Shown here one piece after another: positions 24,877 through 33,059 of a stretch of DNA of 64,000 bases; the stretch's first letter is position 1, and each line of letters opens with the position of its first letter. A program made the position numbers and the translations under genes. Source of the stretch: JABDJZ01 sp047619685 (GTDB lineage: Bacteria > Bacteroidota > Rhodothermia > Rhodothermales > UBA10348); contig JBLHLC010000023.1 in the NCBI GenBank assembly GCA_047619685.1, positions 1-64,000 of the forward strand, read 5' to 3'. Under the pieces are notes generated by a model, which had not been told where the DNA came from, ran no database searches, and saw only the letters and a list, made by a program, of their open reading frames with translations.

Positions 24877-26613
24877 ATGAAACTGGGATCATCAAAAGAA
24901 TTCGTTCTCGGTATCGCCGTTACGTACCGTTCGGTGCACGGCGTGCTGGTAAAGGACACGCCGGAAGGGCCTGAAGTGCTTCGCCATTTCAACCGGCCAC
25001 GGAGCACCGTGGAAGGTATGAGCGCCGGCCCGGTCTACGATTTTCAGCCTGTGGAAGAGTCCGATCCGGAGGTGAACTTCATTCTTGGAGCGCCTGAAGA
25101 GAGTGCCTCATCCCTGTTTCTGACTTCAGAATTCAACGGGGACGGCCCCGCATCAGGAGAGACCGTCTACGACGACCTGATGCCGTCCACGATCGAAATT
25201 GAGCTGACCGACATCTTGGACGAATGTGCGGAGGCCGGCTTCCCGGATCCCGTCGTGGTGTTTTGTATCGGTTCCACCGATTTGGACTACCACGAGGTTC
25301 TCGTCCAGACCAAGCAGAAAGGAAAGGTCGAAGACAGGAAGCCAAAGCGCCGAATTCGCAAGCAGAAAGTCGAGAATACCAAGCTCATCCAGCACCTGGC
25401 GGCAAGCACAGACTCGAAATTCAATCCCGACCAGACGGTATTCCTCCCGATGACCCCCAACGAGGAACGCCTTCCTCGATATCTGGCGGTCTGTGCACGG
25501 TCGTCCGAGATCATCGTCCCGACGCTCCGAAGGCTGGCGGCCCGGAAGCGGCTGCTGTCTGTGGGCGTGATCGAAACGGAGGTGAGCCTTCTCCTGGGTG
25601 TTGTAAGGCAAATGGTAGCCGCAGAGGACGCGGGGCAAAAGCCACCAACACGTCTGCTGGTGAGGGTCGGGTCCGACGATACGGTAATCCTTCTTCTGGA
25701 AGGCGGCAATCTCGCCCATGTCGAGTCCCTGAGGTCCATCACCTCGTTTGATTCCCCGGATACGGTTTGCTCCCGGATTCTGCTGCTGCAGGATGAGCAA
25801 GGGTTCGCAGACCCTGACGAGATTCTTGTCCTCGGGGAGGAGAACGAGGCGTCCCTGCTCCGACGGCTTTCTGAGTTTTTTGAGGACAGCGCAGTACGGA
25901 ATATCAGGTCCGTCTTGCCGCAAAGTCCCGATGATCTGGACGAAGAGTATTCCCGCGAGGCAACACTGGCGGCGGCAGCCGTGGTTCGGTACCTGGTAGA
26001 CGCTCCCGGCAAGACCTTCTTCGAACCCGTTAACCTGCTGCCTCGCAAGCTATTTCGTCGAGGTCTTCCGATTGGCGGATTGAAATGGCAGGTGTTGCCG
26101 CTGATGGTTTTGCTGTTTGCTACCGTGCTCTTCTTCACGCACCGCTACATGAGCCAGTCTCAGGAAACCCGCCTGCTTCAAGCCAAGCTGGCGGAGTACC
26201 CAGCAGAGCTCGTAAAGAACAACAAGGAAAACCTTCAGGTGCGAATCGACTCCATCCAGACGGTGACGCTGGGGTATGTAGAAGCGCTCGCCGTACTGGA
26301 CAGCATTCTGGTGGGAAGCGACACCTGGAGTCGGGCAATGGAACGCACGGCTCGCGAGGCGGCAAGCGTTCCCGGCATATGGATAGAGGCCTGGGAGGAG
26401 GGAGGCTCGTACATGGAGTTGACAGGCACAGCCACCGACCGAGACCAGGTAGTACGGTACGCCGCACGGATGGAGGGCATCATCCAGAGCCTGTCGTTTG
26501 ACGAAATCCGCGAGTGGCCTGTCTATCAGTTCAAGATGCAGGTCCCCCTTCCTCAAGAGTTGCCAGAGGCCGCCCAGTTTCTGCGGGGCAACGCCGAGAA
26601 ATCCAGCGAGTAA
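24877..26613 (+). CDS. PilM-PilN fusion protein (GspL-like) of the pilus alignment complex
   Basis: The product is 578 residues. The N-terminal 390 residues resemble the actin-like PilM/GspL cytoplasmic domain: FVLGIAVTYRSVHGVLV, a long middle region, PTLRRLAARKRLLSVGVIETE and RLLVRVGSDDTVILLLEGGN. A short segment FFEPVNLLPRKL, typical of PilN starts, leads into one TM helix (from Trp404). A periplasmic PilN-like ferredoxin-fold part follows (VRYAARMEGIIQSL...). In most type IV pili PilM and PilN are separate proteins that bind through the INLLP motif; here they are one chain. It lies 12 bases after the ATPase gene. The assignment rests on architecture and position. Confidence 0.75.
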   Translation: MKLGSSKEFVLGIAVTYRSVHGVLVKDTPEGPEVLRHFNRPRSTVEGMSAGPVYDFQPVEESDPEVNFILGAPEESASSLFLTSEFNGDGPASGETVYDDLMPSTIEIELTDILDECAEAGFPDPVVVFCIGSTDLDYHEVLVQTKQKGKVEDRKPKRRIRKQKVENTKLIQHLAASTDSKFNPDQTVFLPMTPNEERLPRYLAVCARSSEIIVPTLRRLAARKRLLSVGVIETEVSLLLGVVRQMVAAEDAGQKPPTRLLVRVGSDDTVILLLEGGNLAHVESLRSITSFDSPDTVCSRILLLQDEQGFADPDEILVLGEENEASLLRRLSEFFEDSAVRNIRSVLPQSPDDLDEEYSREATLAAAAVVRYLVDAPGKTFFEPVNLLPRKLFRRGLPIGGLKWQVLPLMVLLFATVLFFTHRYMSQSQETRLLQAKLAEYPAELVKNNKENLQVRIDSIQTVTLGYVEALAVLDSILVGSDTWSRAMERTAREAASVPGIWIEAWEEGGSYMELTGTATDRDQVVRYAARMEGIIQSLSFDEIREWPVYQFKMQVPLPQELPEAAQFLRGNAEKSSE

Positions 26614-26616
26614 GCC

Positions 26617-27630
26617 ATGGGTCACTTGAATAGCCTATTGATGATTGGTCTGATCTGGCTGGCTTCGGTCGGCATGGGGACCTGGATGACGTTCTTCCAG
26701 CAACCCTCCGAGATCGAGGACCTGCGCACCACCGAGCAGTATGCCCGAATCCGTCAGAGCGAATTGTCGGCACTGCTTTCCGAAGAATCCGTGCTCCAGG
26801 GTCAGTCGGCCATGATCCAGGCACAGTGGGATTCGCGCTACAAGACGATTCCCAAAAACCTGCGGACCCACGAAGTCGTGGCGTACCTGAATGACCTCAC
26901 GCCAACAGGCTTCGAGAGCTTCAATGTCGTCTATGAGGAGAACGTGGACGGAAGCGACTTCAATACCCATCTCTTCGGGGTAACCGGACGCGGCACGTTT
27001 TCGGCTCTGTACGATTTTGTCTGGGCCATCGAGAACTACCGGAGTTTCTACCGCATCTCGGATTTTGAACTGAATCACATCGACATGCCATCGGTGGATC
27101 GGAATACAGGGCGCGAAAAACTGGACGTCCTGGTCTCGTTCAACTTCAAGGTGCACGGCTTTTATGGCGGCAAGGCAGGGCTGAGTGCGGACGACGCACT
27201 ACCAGGCGCTCTCACCGGAGGTATGCCCACCCCAATGACCGCACTACCGCCCGTCCCGGCATCAGTCCTCCCAACCCGGACGCCGGCCAAGAATCCATTC
27301 TACCCCATCATCATGTCTACCATTCCGCCCAACACGCGGGGTCTGCTGGACCTGGATGCTGCCACGCTCATCTCGATTGTGGATGGTCGGGCCATCTTTG
27401 CGACTACCGTCAAGGGCGCCGATGCGAGCCAGCCTCGGGATCGCCTGACCGACGTCACGGTCGGAGACGATGTCTACCTGGGTCGAATTGTGATGGTAGA
27501 CCCGATAAACAACAAGGTTGTCGCCCGGCTGAATATCGGCGGCATCATGGACGAGCGCAGCTTCCAGCTCGGCACCGATCCCAACTTCCGTCAGGCCATT
27601 GGGTCTGCCCAACTGGCGCCCTCAAACTGA
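26617..27630 (+). CDS. PilO-PilP-like fusion protein of the pilus alignment complex
   Basis: The product is 337 residues. One N-terminal TM helix (LLMIGLIWLASVGMGTWMTFF) is followed by a coiled segment and a PilO-like domain (YLNDLTPTGFESF..., ALYDFVWAIENYRSFYRISDFEL). After a Pro-rich linker (about 200-225) a PilP-like domain begins at KNPFYPI, with LLDLDAATLISIVDGRAIFAT and VGDDVYLGRIVMVDPINNKVV, like the HQ domain that docks on the secretin. PilO and PilP are normally separate. It starts 3 bases after the PilM-PilN gene. Expected role: periplasmic link between inner-membrane platform and secretin. Confidence 0.72.
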   Translation: MGHLNSLLMIGLIWLASVGMGTWMTFFQQPSEIEDLRTTEQYARIRQSELSALLSEESVLQGQSAMIQAQWDSRYKTIPKNLRTHEVVAYLNDLTPTGFESFNVVYEENVDGSDFNTHLFGVTGRGTFSALYDFVWAIENYRSFYRISDFELNHIDMPSVDRNTGREKLDVLVSFNFKVHGFYGGKAGLSADDALPGALTGGMPTPMTALPPVPASVLPTRTPAKNPFYPIIMSTIPPNTRGLLDLDAATLISIVDGRAIFATTVKGADASQPRDRLTDVTVGDDVYLGRIVMVDPINNKVVARLNIGGIMDERSFQLGTDPNFRQAIGSAQLAPSN

Positions 27631-27645
27631 CGATCCTCGAAAGCC

Positions 27646-28983
27646 ATGAAGACTACAACGCGTACACTTTTCTTGCTCTTGGCGCTCGTTATGGGTGCCG
27701 CGACGGTGCAGGCGCAGCGGGTTCCCCAGCGAGCTCTGCGCACCTATATCCCCCCCGATCAGCTGGTTTCCTTCCTGCCGTCCACTCCCATGGACACGTA
27801 CCTGGAACTCGTGAACGCCACGTTCGAACGGGTCACGGGCAAGCGGATCATTGACCCTGACGGACTGGAGTTCCCGATTGGTATCTCTCTGTCCAGTATG
27901 CACTTTTTGGATGCCACTGAGATGGTGCTGGCCTACAACGGGTACTATCTGCGGGAGACCGAACAGTACTTCATGGTGGAATCCGAGCCTCTCGCCGTCC
28001 CGGATTTAAATCCAGTCGGGTTGGTCGACCCGGCCACCGGCATGGCCGTTGTGGGACCTGCGAGTCTGATGACACGTCAAGTGAGAATCAGCGCCGTGCT
28101 CTTTGAACTGAATCACACGAAAGCGCGCGATTCCGGAATCAACTGGAGTGTCATCTTCGGCGAAGCTGGTGCCGCATCCGCGGCTGGCGGCGGCGCTGCA
28201 GCCGGTGGAGGCGCGGGTCAGAGCCTGGACTTCCTGCTCAAGACCGATAAGCTCTTCGAACCACTCAAGGACATTCTCATCGCGCCCAGTACGATCAATC
28301 TCAAGGACCTGAAGTCCATTATCCAGTTGGCCGAGGCGTCCGGTGTTGGCGAGACCGTTGCCAGCCCGGAGGTGACGGTTCAGTCGGGACAGATCGGGAA
28401 TATCCAGATCGGTCAGGACGTCCCTATTCAGAAGTTGGACTTCTCAGGCAACACGATTACCGAGTTACTCTCCACGGGTATCATCATCAATGTCACACCG
28501 ACCATCATCTCGGAATTAAGCCCGGATTCCGTGATTGTGGACATCGTCCACATGGACGTGAAGGTCGAGAAGTCTTCCAGTTCGCCATCATCGGCTGGGC
28601 CGGTGATCAACAGGAGTCAGGCAGGTACCCAGGTGGTAACGCTCAATGGCGAGCAGGTTCTCATCGGCGGACTCTACAGCACCGACGAGACGGTATCGCG
28701 GCGCGGCGTCCCCTTCCTCAAGGACCTCCCCGGATGGTTCTTTGGACTCAAGTACCTCTTCTCGCGCTCTCAGACCACGGTTACCCAAAAGGAGCTTCTG
28801 ATGGTACTCCAGGCGGACATAATCGAGCCCCTGCTGGCACGCGCAGGCGGGTCCTATCAGGAAGACATCCTCAGTCGCCGACGCGAACAGGTGCAGGAGG
28901 CGCTCAGAAGGTTCAACCGGCAAATCCAGGAAGCAAAGGACAAGCCGACCGCATACGTGCGAAAGGACGCAAACAAGAACTAA
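27646..28983 (+). CDS. Secretin (GspD/PilQ family) outer-membrane pore
   Basis: The product is 445 residues. The signal peptide (MKTTTRTLFLLLALVMGAATVQAQ) is followed by a single short N domain and the secretin domain. The latter has VRISAVLFELNHTKARDSGINW, ASPEVTVQSGQ, the IGQDVPI region, VTLNGEQVLIGGL, and GVPFLKDLPG...KELLMVLQADIIEP. It is short for a PilQ (usually over 550 residues) because most N domains and AMIN domains are absent. A Gly/Ala-rich loop (about 179-195) lies in the secretin part. It forms the outer-membrane channel for the fibre. It is the last gene of the operon, followed by a strong terminator. Confidence 0.9.
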   Translation: MKTTTRTLFLLLALVMGAATVQAQRVPQRALRTYIPPDQLVSFLPSTPMDTYLELVNATFERVTGKRIIDPDGLEFPIGISLSSMHFLDATEMVLAYNGYYLRETEQYFMVESEPLAVPDLNPVGLVDPATGMAVVGPASLMTRQVRISAVLFELNHTKARDSGINWSVIFGEAGAASAAGGGAAAGGGAGQSLDFLLKTDKLFEPLKDILIAPSTINLKDLKSIIQLAEASGVGETVASPEVTVQSGQIGNIQIGQDVPIQKLDFSGNTITELLSTGIIINVTPTIISELSPDSVIVDIVHMDVKVEKSSSSPSSAGPVINRSQAGTQVVTLNGEQVLIGGLYSTDETVSRRGVPFLKDLPGWFFGLKYLFSRSQTTVTQKELLMVLQADIIEPLLARAGGSYQEDILSRRREQVQEALRRFNRQIQEAKDKPTAYVRKDANKN

Positions 28984-29017
28984 AAATCGGGGTCCGAAGG
29001 GGCCGCGGTGTTCCGGC

Positions 29018-29049
29018 GGGCGGCGTTCGAAAGGGCGCCGCCCTTTTTT
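29018..29049 (+). terminator. Rho-independent terminator of the pilus operon
   Basis: GGGCGGCG and CGCCGCCC form an 8-bp stem with a 10-base loop, followed by six T. It begins 35 bases after the secretin stop codon. Confidence 0.9.
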
Positions 29050-29098
29050 GTGCGCCCGGCACGGGCACACTCTTGTATTTTCGCGTTCGTCGCGGCCG

Positions 29099-29827
29099 TC
29101 AGCCCGTTTGGCTACGGTCGCGATAATACATACGGTGTCGATATGGGTGCAGATTCCGATGATCCCGGAACGGAGTCCATTCGCGAAGTCCCCAAGCTGC
29201 CACCGTTGTCAGGAGCCCCTCGATCGAGGTACGGACTTCTTTGCGTCTGGAGAGAACGCGCCATTCTACCGAACCGATAGCCACCAGGCAGGGAAGAACC
29301 GCCAGGTACAGATAGCGACCCCGTACGGACGGATTGGACCACGCAACCGCTACCCACGCAATTGCGATTGCCACAATGAGAGGGGTGGCCAAACCGGTCA
29401 GAGGAGGGAGGAGACGCCTGGTGGATGCGCGAAGGGCGCGAAGCAGGTAATCGCCACGATCCGCATCTGGCGTGGCTCCGGCCTCGGCGCGTGTCAGACC
29501 TTGGACGAGACAGCTTAGCTTCCATAACTTTCCCGCAGCCTGAGCGGACCCCAGAAGCTCCTTTCGGCTGACCGCGAATCGAACGAATCGTTCCTCGAGT
29601 TCCAGTTGCCGATCCACCTGAAATCCTCCCAGGAGCCGATAAGTGGCAATTGTCAGGTAGGCGATGGTTGGAACCATGACCACCCACCTATGCGGCGTAC
29701 CGCTCCTATAAGCCAGAGGGATAAGAACCACGGCAACAGAAGCCGCGAGCGCAAACAGGACGATTGTGCTCCGGGTCTGAGCCCGTATCTCGTAAAGTCG
29801 GGTGAGAACTCCCTCGGACATGGGCAC
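29099..29827 (-). CDS. Hypothetical membrane protein, four predicted TM helices
   Basis: The product is 242 residues; the start is MPM at 29827 or MSEGVL at 29821. Hydrophobic segments at about 22-42, 48-66, 143-162 and 170-186 flank a cytoplasmic-looking charged region (VDRQLELEERFVRFAVSRKEL). The C terminus is basic and aromatic. I recognise no family. Its 5' end overlaps or abuts the start of the divergent lipoprotein gene. It is convergent with the pilus operon, with the terminator between them. Confidence 0.6.
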   Translation of the reverse strand: MPMSEGVLTRLYEIRAQTRSTIVLFALAASVAVVLIPLAYRSGTPHRWVVMVPTIAYLTIATYRLLGGFQVDRQLELEERFVRFAVSRKELLGSAQAAGKLWKLSCLVQGLTRAEAGATPDADRGDYLLRALRASTRRLLPPLTGLATPLIVAIAIAWVAVAWSNPSVRGRYLYLAVLPCLVAIGSVEWRVLSRRKEVRTSIEGLLTTVAAWGLREWTPFRDHRNLHPYRHRMYYRDRSQTG

Positions 29828-29848
29828 TCAGTACGCCGAACGTGGGCT

Positions 29849-30988
29849 TTGGGATGCCTTCTTGTGGGATTGTTTTCGGGCTGCGCCTCCGTCGTACCCC
29901 AGGAGGCCGCGATCCTCGAGTCCGGCCTTTCCAGAGCGGAGATTCGGAGTCACCATGGTCGCTTGAATGCTCCCCGGTTCCTGGGGCGCCGGACCGCGAC
30001 GGTTGGCGCCTCGGAGGCCGCCGGTTATATCGCCGACCGCTTGGGAGGGCTTGGGATTCAGCCCATCCATCCAGGAGAATATCGACACCTCACATACCAA
30101 TCCATCAATCATATCTCAGGACTGTCGATTCAGGCCATAAACGCAGACTCGACGATTTGGGTGGCAGATCGCTCCATGATTCCGGATGCGCGTTCCGGAA
30201 GTCTTCGCGGCCAAATTACGTCGGTGGTGCGTCTCGATCCACGGTCCGCTCCGCCCGTGGCACTTCGGGGGCAGGCTGCGATTGTGGACTCAGCCCTTGC
30301 TGAACCGTTTGCAGTGGCGTTGGCAGAGGCGGGATTTGGCCTGGCCTTCGTGGTTCGCAGCCCTCCCGCCGGGCGGGCGTCCCGGCCCCTTCCGCTGGCC
30401 GTCATTGACCTGACCGCCGAGAGGCTCTCGGAGATGCTGGGAAGGGGGGCGGCCGGATCAGGGCGAGGTGTCACGAGAACTCGCCTGGACGTGATCCTGG
30501 ATGCCTCAGACGATCCTGTTGCGGGATTGGTAAGCGTGATCGGCATCTTACCGGGATCCGATCCCGTTCTGCGCGACGAGCTCGTTCTCCTGGTGGTTAA
30601 TCTTGACACGGGGAGTTATCCGGCCCGCGTTCCGGTGCTTGATTCCGAGAGGTCGGGCGTAGCCGCTGCCGCTCTCCTGGAAGTCGCGCGGGTCCTGGGA
30701 GAAGAACGGCACCTGGGTCAAGGCCCGGCGCGATCGGTGATGTTCGCCTGGCTCTCCGGAAGCACCCAGAACGACAAGGGGGTTCAGGCTCTGGTCAGAA
30801 GGCCGCCCTGGCCCAGGGACGCCATTTACCGCATCTATACCGCCGGCACGGAAGTTTCAGAAGGAGGTCTTGGCCCGCGATCACTCAAGGTGGGAAGTGA
30901 CGCGCTCCATGAGGGCGAGGACGCCGGGGCTATCGGGATGCGGCTGGCCGAACGGTTGTATGACTCGATCCGAGCCTCCGCGTACTAA
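29849..30988 (+). CDS. Lipoprotein with degenerate M28-peptidase fold (predicted pseudoenzyme)
   Basis: The product is about 379 residues if TTG 29849 is used (MGCLLVGLFSGC, lipobox LFSGC). The frame is open to 29606 and in-frame upstream ATGs overlap the neighbouring gene, so the start is uncertain. The order of segments follows M28 peptidases with an inserted PA-like domain: AAGYIADRLGGLGIQP, then LVLLVVNLDTGSYP, LDSERSGVAAAALLEVARVL, SVMFAWLSGSTQNDKG and a C-terminal HEGED. The expected metal and catalytic residues (HxD, DDNASG, GEE) read NLD, DSERSG and GST. It therefore keeps the fold signature but probably not the chemistry. It ends on top of the convergent barrel gene. Confidence 0.65.
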   Translation: MGCLLVGLFSGCASVVPQEAAILESGLSRAEIRSHHGRLNAPRFLGRRTATVGASEAAGYIADRLGGLGIQPIHPGEYRHLTYQSINHISGLSIQAINADSTIWVADRSMIPDARSGSLRGQITSVVRLDPRSAPPVALRGQAAIVDSALAEPFAVALAEAGFGLAFVVRSPPAGRASRPLPLAVIDLTAERLSEMLGRGAAGSGRGVTRTRLDVILDASDDPVAGLVSVIGILPGSDPVLRDELVLLVVNLDTGSYPARVPVLDSERSGVAAAALLEVARVLGEERHLGQGPARSVMFAWLSGSTQNDKGVQALVRRPPWPRDAIYRIYTAGTEVSEGGLGPRSLKVGSDALHEGEDAGAIGMRLAERLYDSIRASAY

Positions 30989-31635
30989 AAAACCAGGCCC
31001 GAGACGAATGTCAGCCCTCTTGAGCGCAGGTTGTCTGCCCCCGGGACGGTTTCCTCGAGTCCGGCCTTGGTGCTGGACAACCAACCCCGGATCCCAAACA
31101 GAACCTGCTCGCTGCCAAGTGGAATGATGTAGTCTGCGGAGAACACGAGACCGACGATGCGTTTCGGACCGTCCGCGCGCTGGCTAAAACCCGCACCGGT
31201 CTCGGTTGAAAAGGTCGAGTGAGAATCCAGTCGAAATCCGAATCCAGGGCCCAAACCGAGCTCTACCCGACTGCCACGCCGGAATTCGGCACCGAAAACC
31301 GCCAGAACCGGGATTTCCAGATAGGTCAAGTCAAAGAGCGCGTCGACCGGAATTTCGGCCGGTGCGCCGTTCAGGACGCCGGTAACGGTCCCGCTCATCT
31401 CTCCGCCCTGGATGGTGTAGAGGATCTCTGTGCGCAGCGATAACGCGGAGGACAGTTGGTGCGATATCCCACCTCCTCCGGCCAGGCGAAATACCGGGGT
31501 TACGTCCAACTCGGGTTCGCCAGACAGCGTGTAGCCGGAAACCCCGATGAGTAGACGCGCGCTGGTTTGGGCAGAAACTGCGGTGACTGAAGCCGCGCAG
31601 AGAAAAACGACCAGAAGGGCTCGTAGCATGATCAA
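30985..31635 (-). CDS. PorT-like outer-membrane beta-barrel protein
   Basis: The product is 216 residues. The signal peptide (MIMLRALLVVFLCAASVTAVSAQ) is followed by alternating strands (LLIGVSGYTLSG, SLRTEILYTIQGG, TYLEIPVLAVFGAEF, RVELGLGPGFGFRLD) ending in VSGLVF. This matches the OMP_b-brl_2/PorT-type eight-stranded barrels common in Bacteroidota-like bacteria. The strand motif YLEIP is a frequent marker of the family. The function is not known beyond outer-membrane location. The 3' end overlaps the lipoprotein gene by 4 bases. Confidence 0.82.
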   Translation of the reverse strand: MIMLRALLVVFLCAASVTAVSAQTSARLLIGVSGYTLSGEPELDVTPVFRLAGGGGISHQLSSALSLRTEILYTIQGGEMSGTVTGVLNGAPAEIPVDALFDLTYLEIPVLAVFGAEFRRGSRVELGLGPGFGFRLDSHSTFSTETGAGFSQRADGPKRIVGLVFSADYIIPLGSEQVLFGIRGWLSSTKAGLEETVPGADNLRSRGLTFVSGLVF

Positions 31636-31777
31636 CCTGTTGAACGGAACTCAGGATAACACGTGCCCAGGCCGGACGGCGCGACCAAGCCGGCCAGCGG
31701 AGTTGGACTGGGCCTGATCCGCCGCGTGCCTCGGGTGATCGGCGGAACCCGCCGGCCTGAACCCCGGTAACCCAGGC

Positions 31778-32062
31778 ATGAGTGTCTCCCTTGAAGAAGT
31801 TCGCTATGTTGCAGGGTTGGCCCGCCTCTCCTTCACTCCTGAGGAAGAGAAGCGCATGGCCAGTGACCTTTCGCGTATTCTCCAGTACATGAACCAACTG
31901 GAAGAACTCAATACCGAGAACGTGCCGCCCATGGAACACGTTCTGGATAGAGTGGACGTTTTCAGACCTGACGAGTCCAAAACGAGGATATCTCGGGATG
32001 AGGCACTGTCAAACGCTCCGGACACCGACGGCGAGTACTTCAGGGTTCCTAGGATACTTTGA
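31778..32062 (+). CDS. gatC: Asp-tRNA(Asn)/Glu-tRNA(Gln) amidotransferase subunit C
   Basis: The 94-residue protein matches GatC along its length: MSVSLEEVRYVAGLARLSF, LSRILQYMNQLEELNTENVPPM, and a C-terminal DGEYFRVPRIL. GatC stabilises the GatA-GatB amidotransferase, which converts mischarged Glu-tRNA(Gln) or Asp-tRNA(Asn). gatA and gatB are not in the window, which is common when the genes are scattered. Confidence 0.93.
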   Translation: MSVSLEEVRYVAGLARLSFTPEEEKRMASDLSRILQYMNQLEELNTENVPPMEHVLDRVDVFRPDESKTRISRDEALSNAPDTDGEYFRVPRIL

Positions 32063-32111
32063 GGCTCCCCGGTCTATTGGGCCGGGTCCCGAAACCAGGC
32101 GGCTGGGTCGA

Positions 32112-32141
32112 TTGACAATGGCGGAAAGGGGCATCTATATT
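32112..32141 (+). promoter_or_regulatory. Vegetative-type promoter before the microcompartment genes
   Basis: TTGACA, 18 bases, TATATT. The -10 ends 65 bases before the shell-protein ATG. The TATATTGG form also fits the TAnnTTTG-like -7 element of Bacteroidota-type promoters. Confidence 0.5.
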
Positions 32142-32205
32142 GGCCTACGTCTGTCATGCTCCGGGGACTTCCCGGCCATGCTCCCGACCAAAGAAACTGT
32201 CCACT

Positions 32206-32499
32206 ATGTCTGACGATTACGGTATCGCTCTCGGTATGATTGAGACCAAAGGTCTGGTGGGCGCTGTGGAGGCGGCAGATGCGATGGTCAAGGCTGCCAA
32301 AGTCCAGTTGATCGGTAAGGAGACCATCGGCGGAGGATTTGTAACGGTGATGGTTCGTGGTGATGTAGGTGCGGTCAAGGCTGCCACCGATGCCGGAGCT
32401 GCCGCAGCCGAAAGGGTCGGCGAATTGGTGTCCGTCCACGTCATCCCTCGCCCTCACAACGATGTCGAGTTGATTCTTCCGACAGGCCTCGGTGGGTAA
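32206..32499 (+). CDS. Bacterial microcompartment shell protein, BMC-H type
   Basis: The 97-residue protein is a single BMC domain of the PduA/EutM/CsoS1 size: MSDDYGIALGMIETKGLVGAVEAADAM, a pore loop in KETIGGGFVTVMVRGD, then GAVKAATDAGAAAAERVGE and VIPRPHNDVE. Such proteins form hexamers that tile the shell of metabolosomes or carboxysomes. The pore triplet is GGG, compared with GSG in PduA/EutM. ATG 32206 fits the family N terminus; the frame opens earlier at 32140. The second shell gene follows 3 bases later. No encapsulated enzyme or pentamer gene is visible. Confidence 0.93.
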   Translation: MSDDYGIALGMIETKGLVGAVEAADAMVKAAKVQLIGKETIGGGFVTVMVRGDVGAVKAATDAGAAAAERVGELVSVHVIPRPHNDVELILPTGLGG

Positions 32500-32502
32500 A
32501 CC

Positions 32503-33051
32503 GTGTCGGACTCCGGTGCCCTCGGACTGATTGAGACACGCGGCTTTGTGGCCGCGGTGCAAGCTGCGGACGCAGCCCTGAAAGCGGCCAGTGTCAGGCT
32601 TGTAGGGATCAGGAAGACGAACCCGGCCTTGATGACCGTGCAGGTTACCGGCGATACGGCCGCTGTGCGCTCGGCCGTGGATGCGGGGAAGGCTGCTGCG
32701 GAACTGGTGGGAACGGTTGTCTCCACCCATGTAATCCCCCGGCCCTCGCGCGCAGTCGCCAGGATGCAGGGCGTCACCCTTCTCGAAGTCGCAGGTCCGT
32801 CCAAACCAGCGGGTTCGTCTCCCGCAACGAAATCGGCACGAACCGCGCCGAAGCCTAAAAAGTCAGGTAGCGGGCCCAGCCCCGCGATTAAGGCAACGCC
32901 CTCGCCCAGTGCTTCGGAAACCCCGGATCTTGCCTCTCTGACCGTACGCGAACTACGTGCGCTTGCCAGAGTGACGGAGGGCTTATCCATAAAGGGGCGA
33001 GAGATCGCGCGGGCAGGCAAAGCCGAACTCCTGAAAGCGTTTGGGCGTTAG
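32503..33051 (+). CDS. BMC-domain shell protein with Rho_N/SAP-like C-terminal tail (EutK-like layout)
   Basis: The product is 182 residues, start GTG 32503. Residues 1-88 are a BMC domain (GALGLIETRGFVAAVQAADAAL, VQVTGDTAAVRSAVDAGKAA, STHVIPRP). The pore region reads RKTNPALM and lacks the GSG-type loop. A Pro/Ala/Lys/Ser-rich linker (about 96-140) follows. The end (LASLTVRELRALARVTEGL..., GREIARAGKAELLKAF) resembles the Rho termination factor N-terminal/SAP-like helical fold, often involved in nucleic-acid binding. E. coli EutK has the same idea, a BMC domain with a nucleic-acid-binding tail. It is cotranscribed with the first shell gene. Confidence 0.85.
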   Translation: MSDSGALGLIETRGFVAAVQAADAALKAASVRLVGIRKTNPALMTVQVTGDTAAVRSAVDAGKAAAELVGTVVSTHVIPRPSRAVARMQGVTLLEVAGPSKPAGSSPATKSARTAPKPKKSGSGPSPAIKATPSPSASETPDLASLTVRELRALARVTEGLSIKGREIARAGKAELLKAFGR

Positions 33052-33059
33052 CCTGAGCC

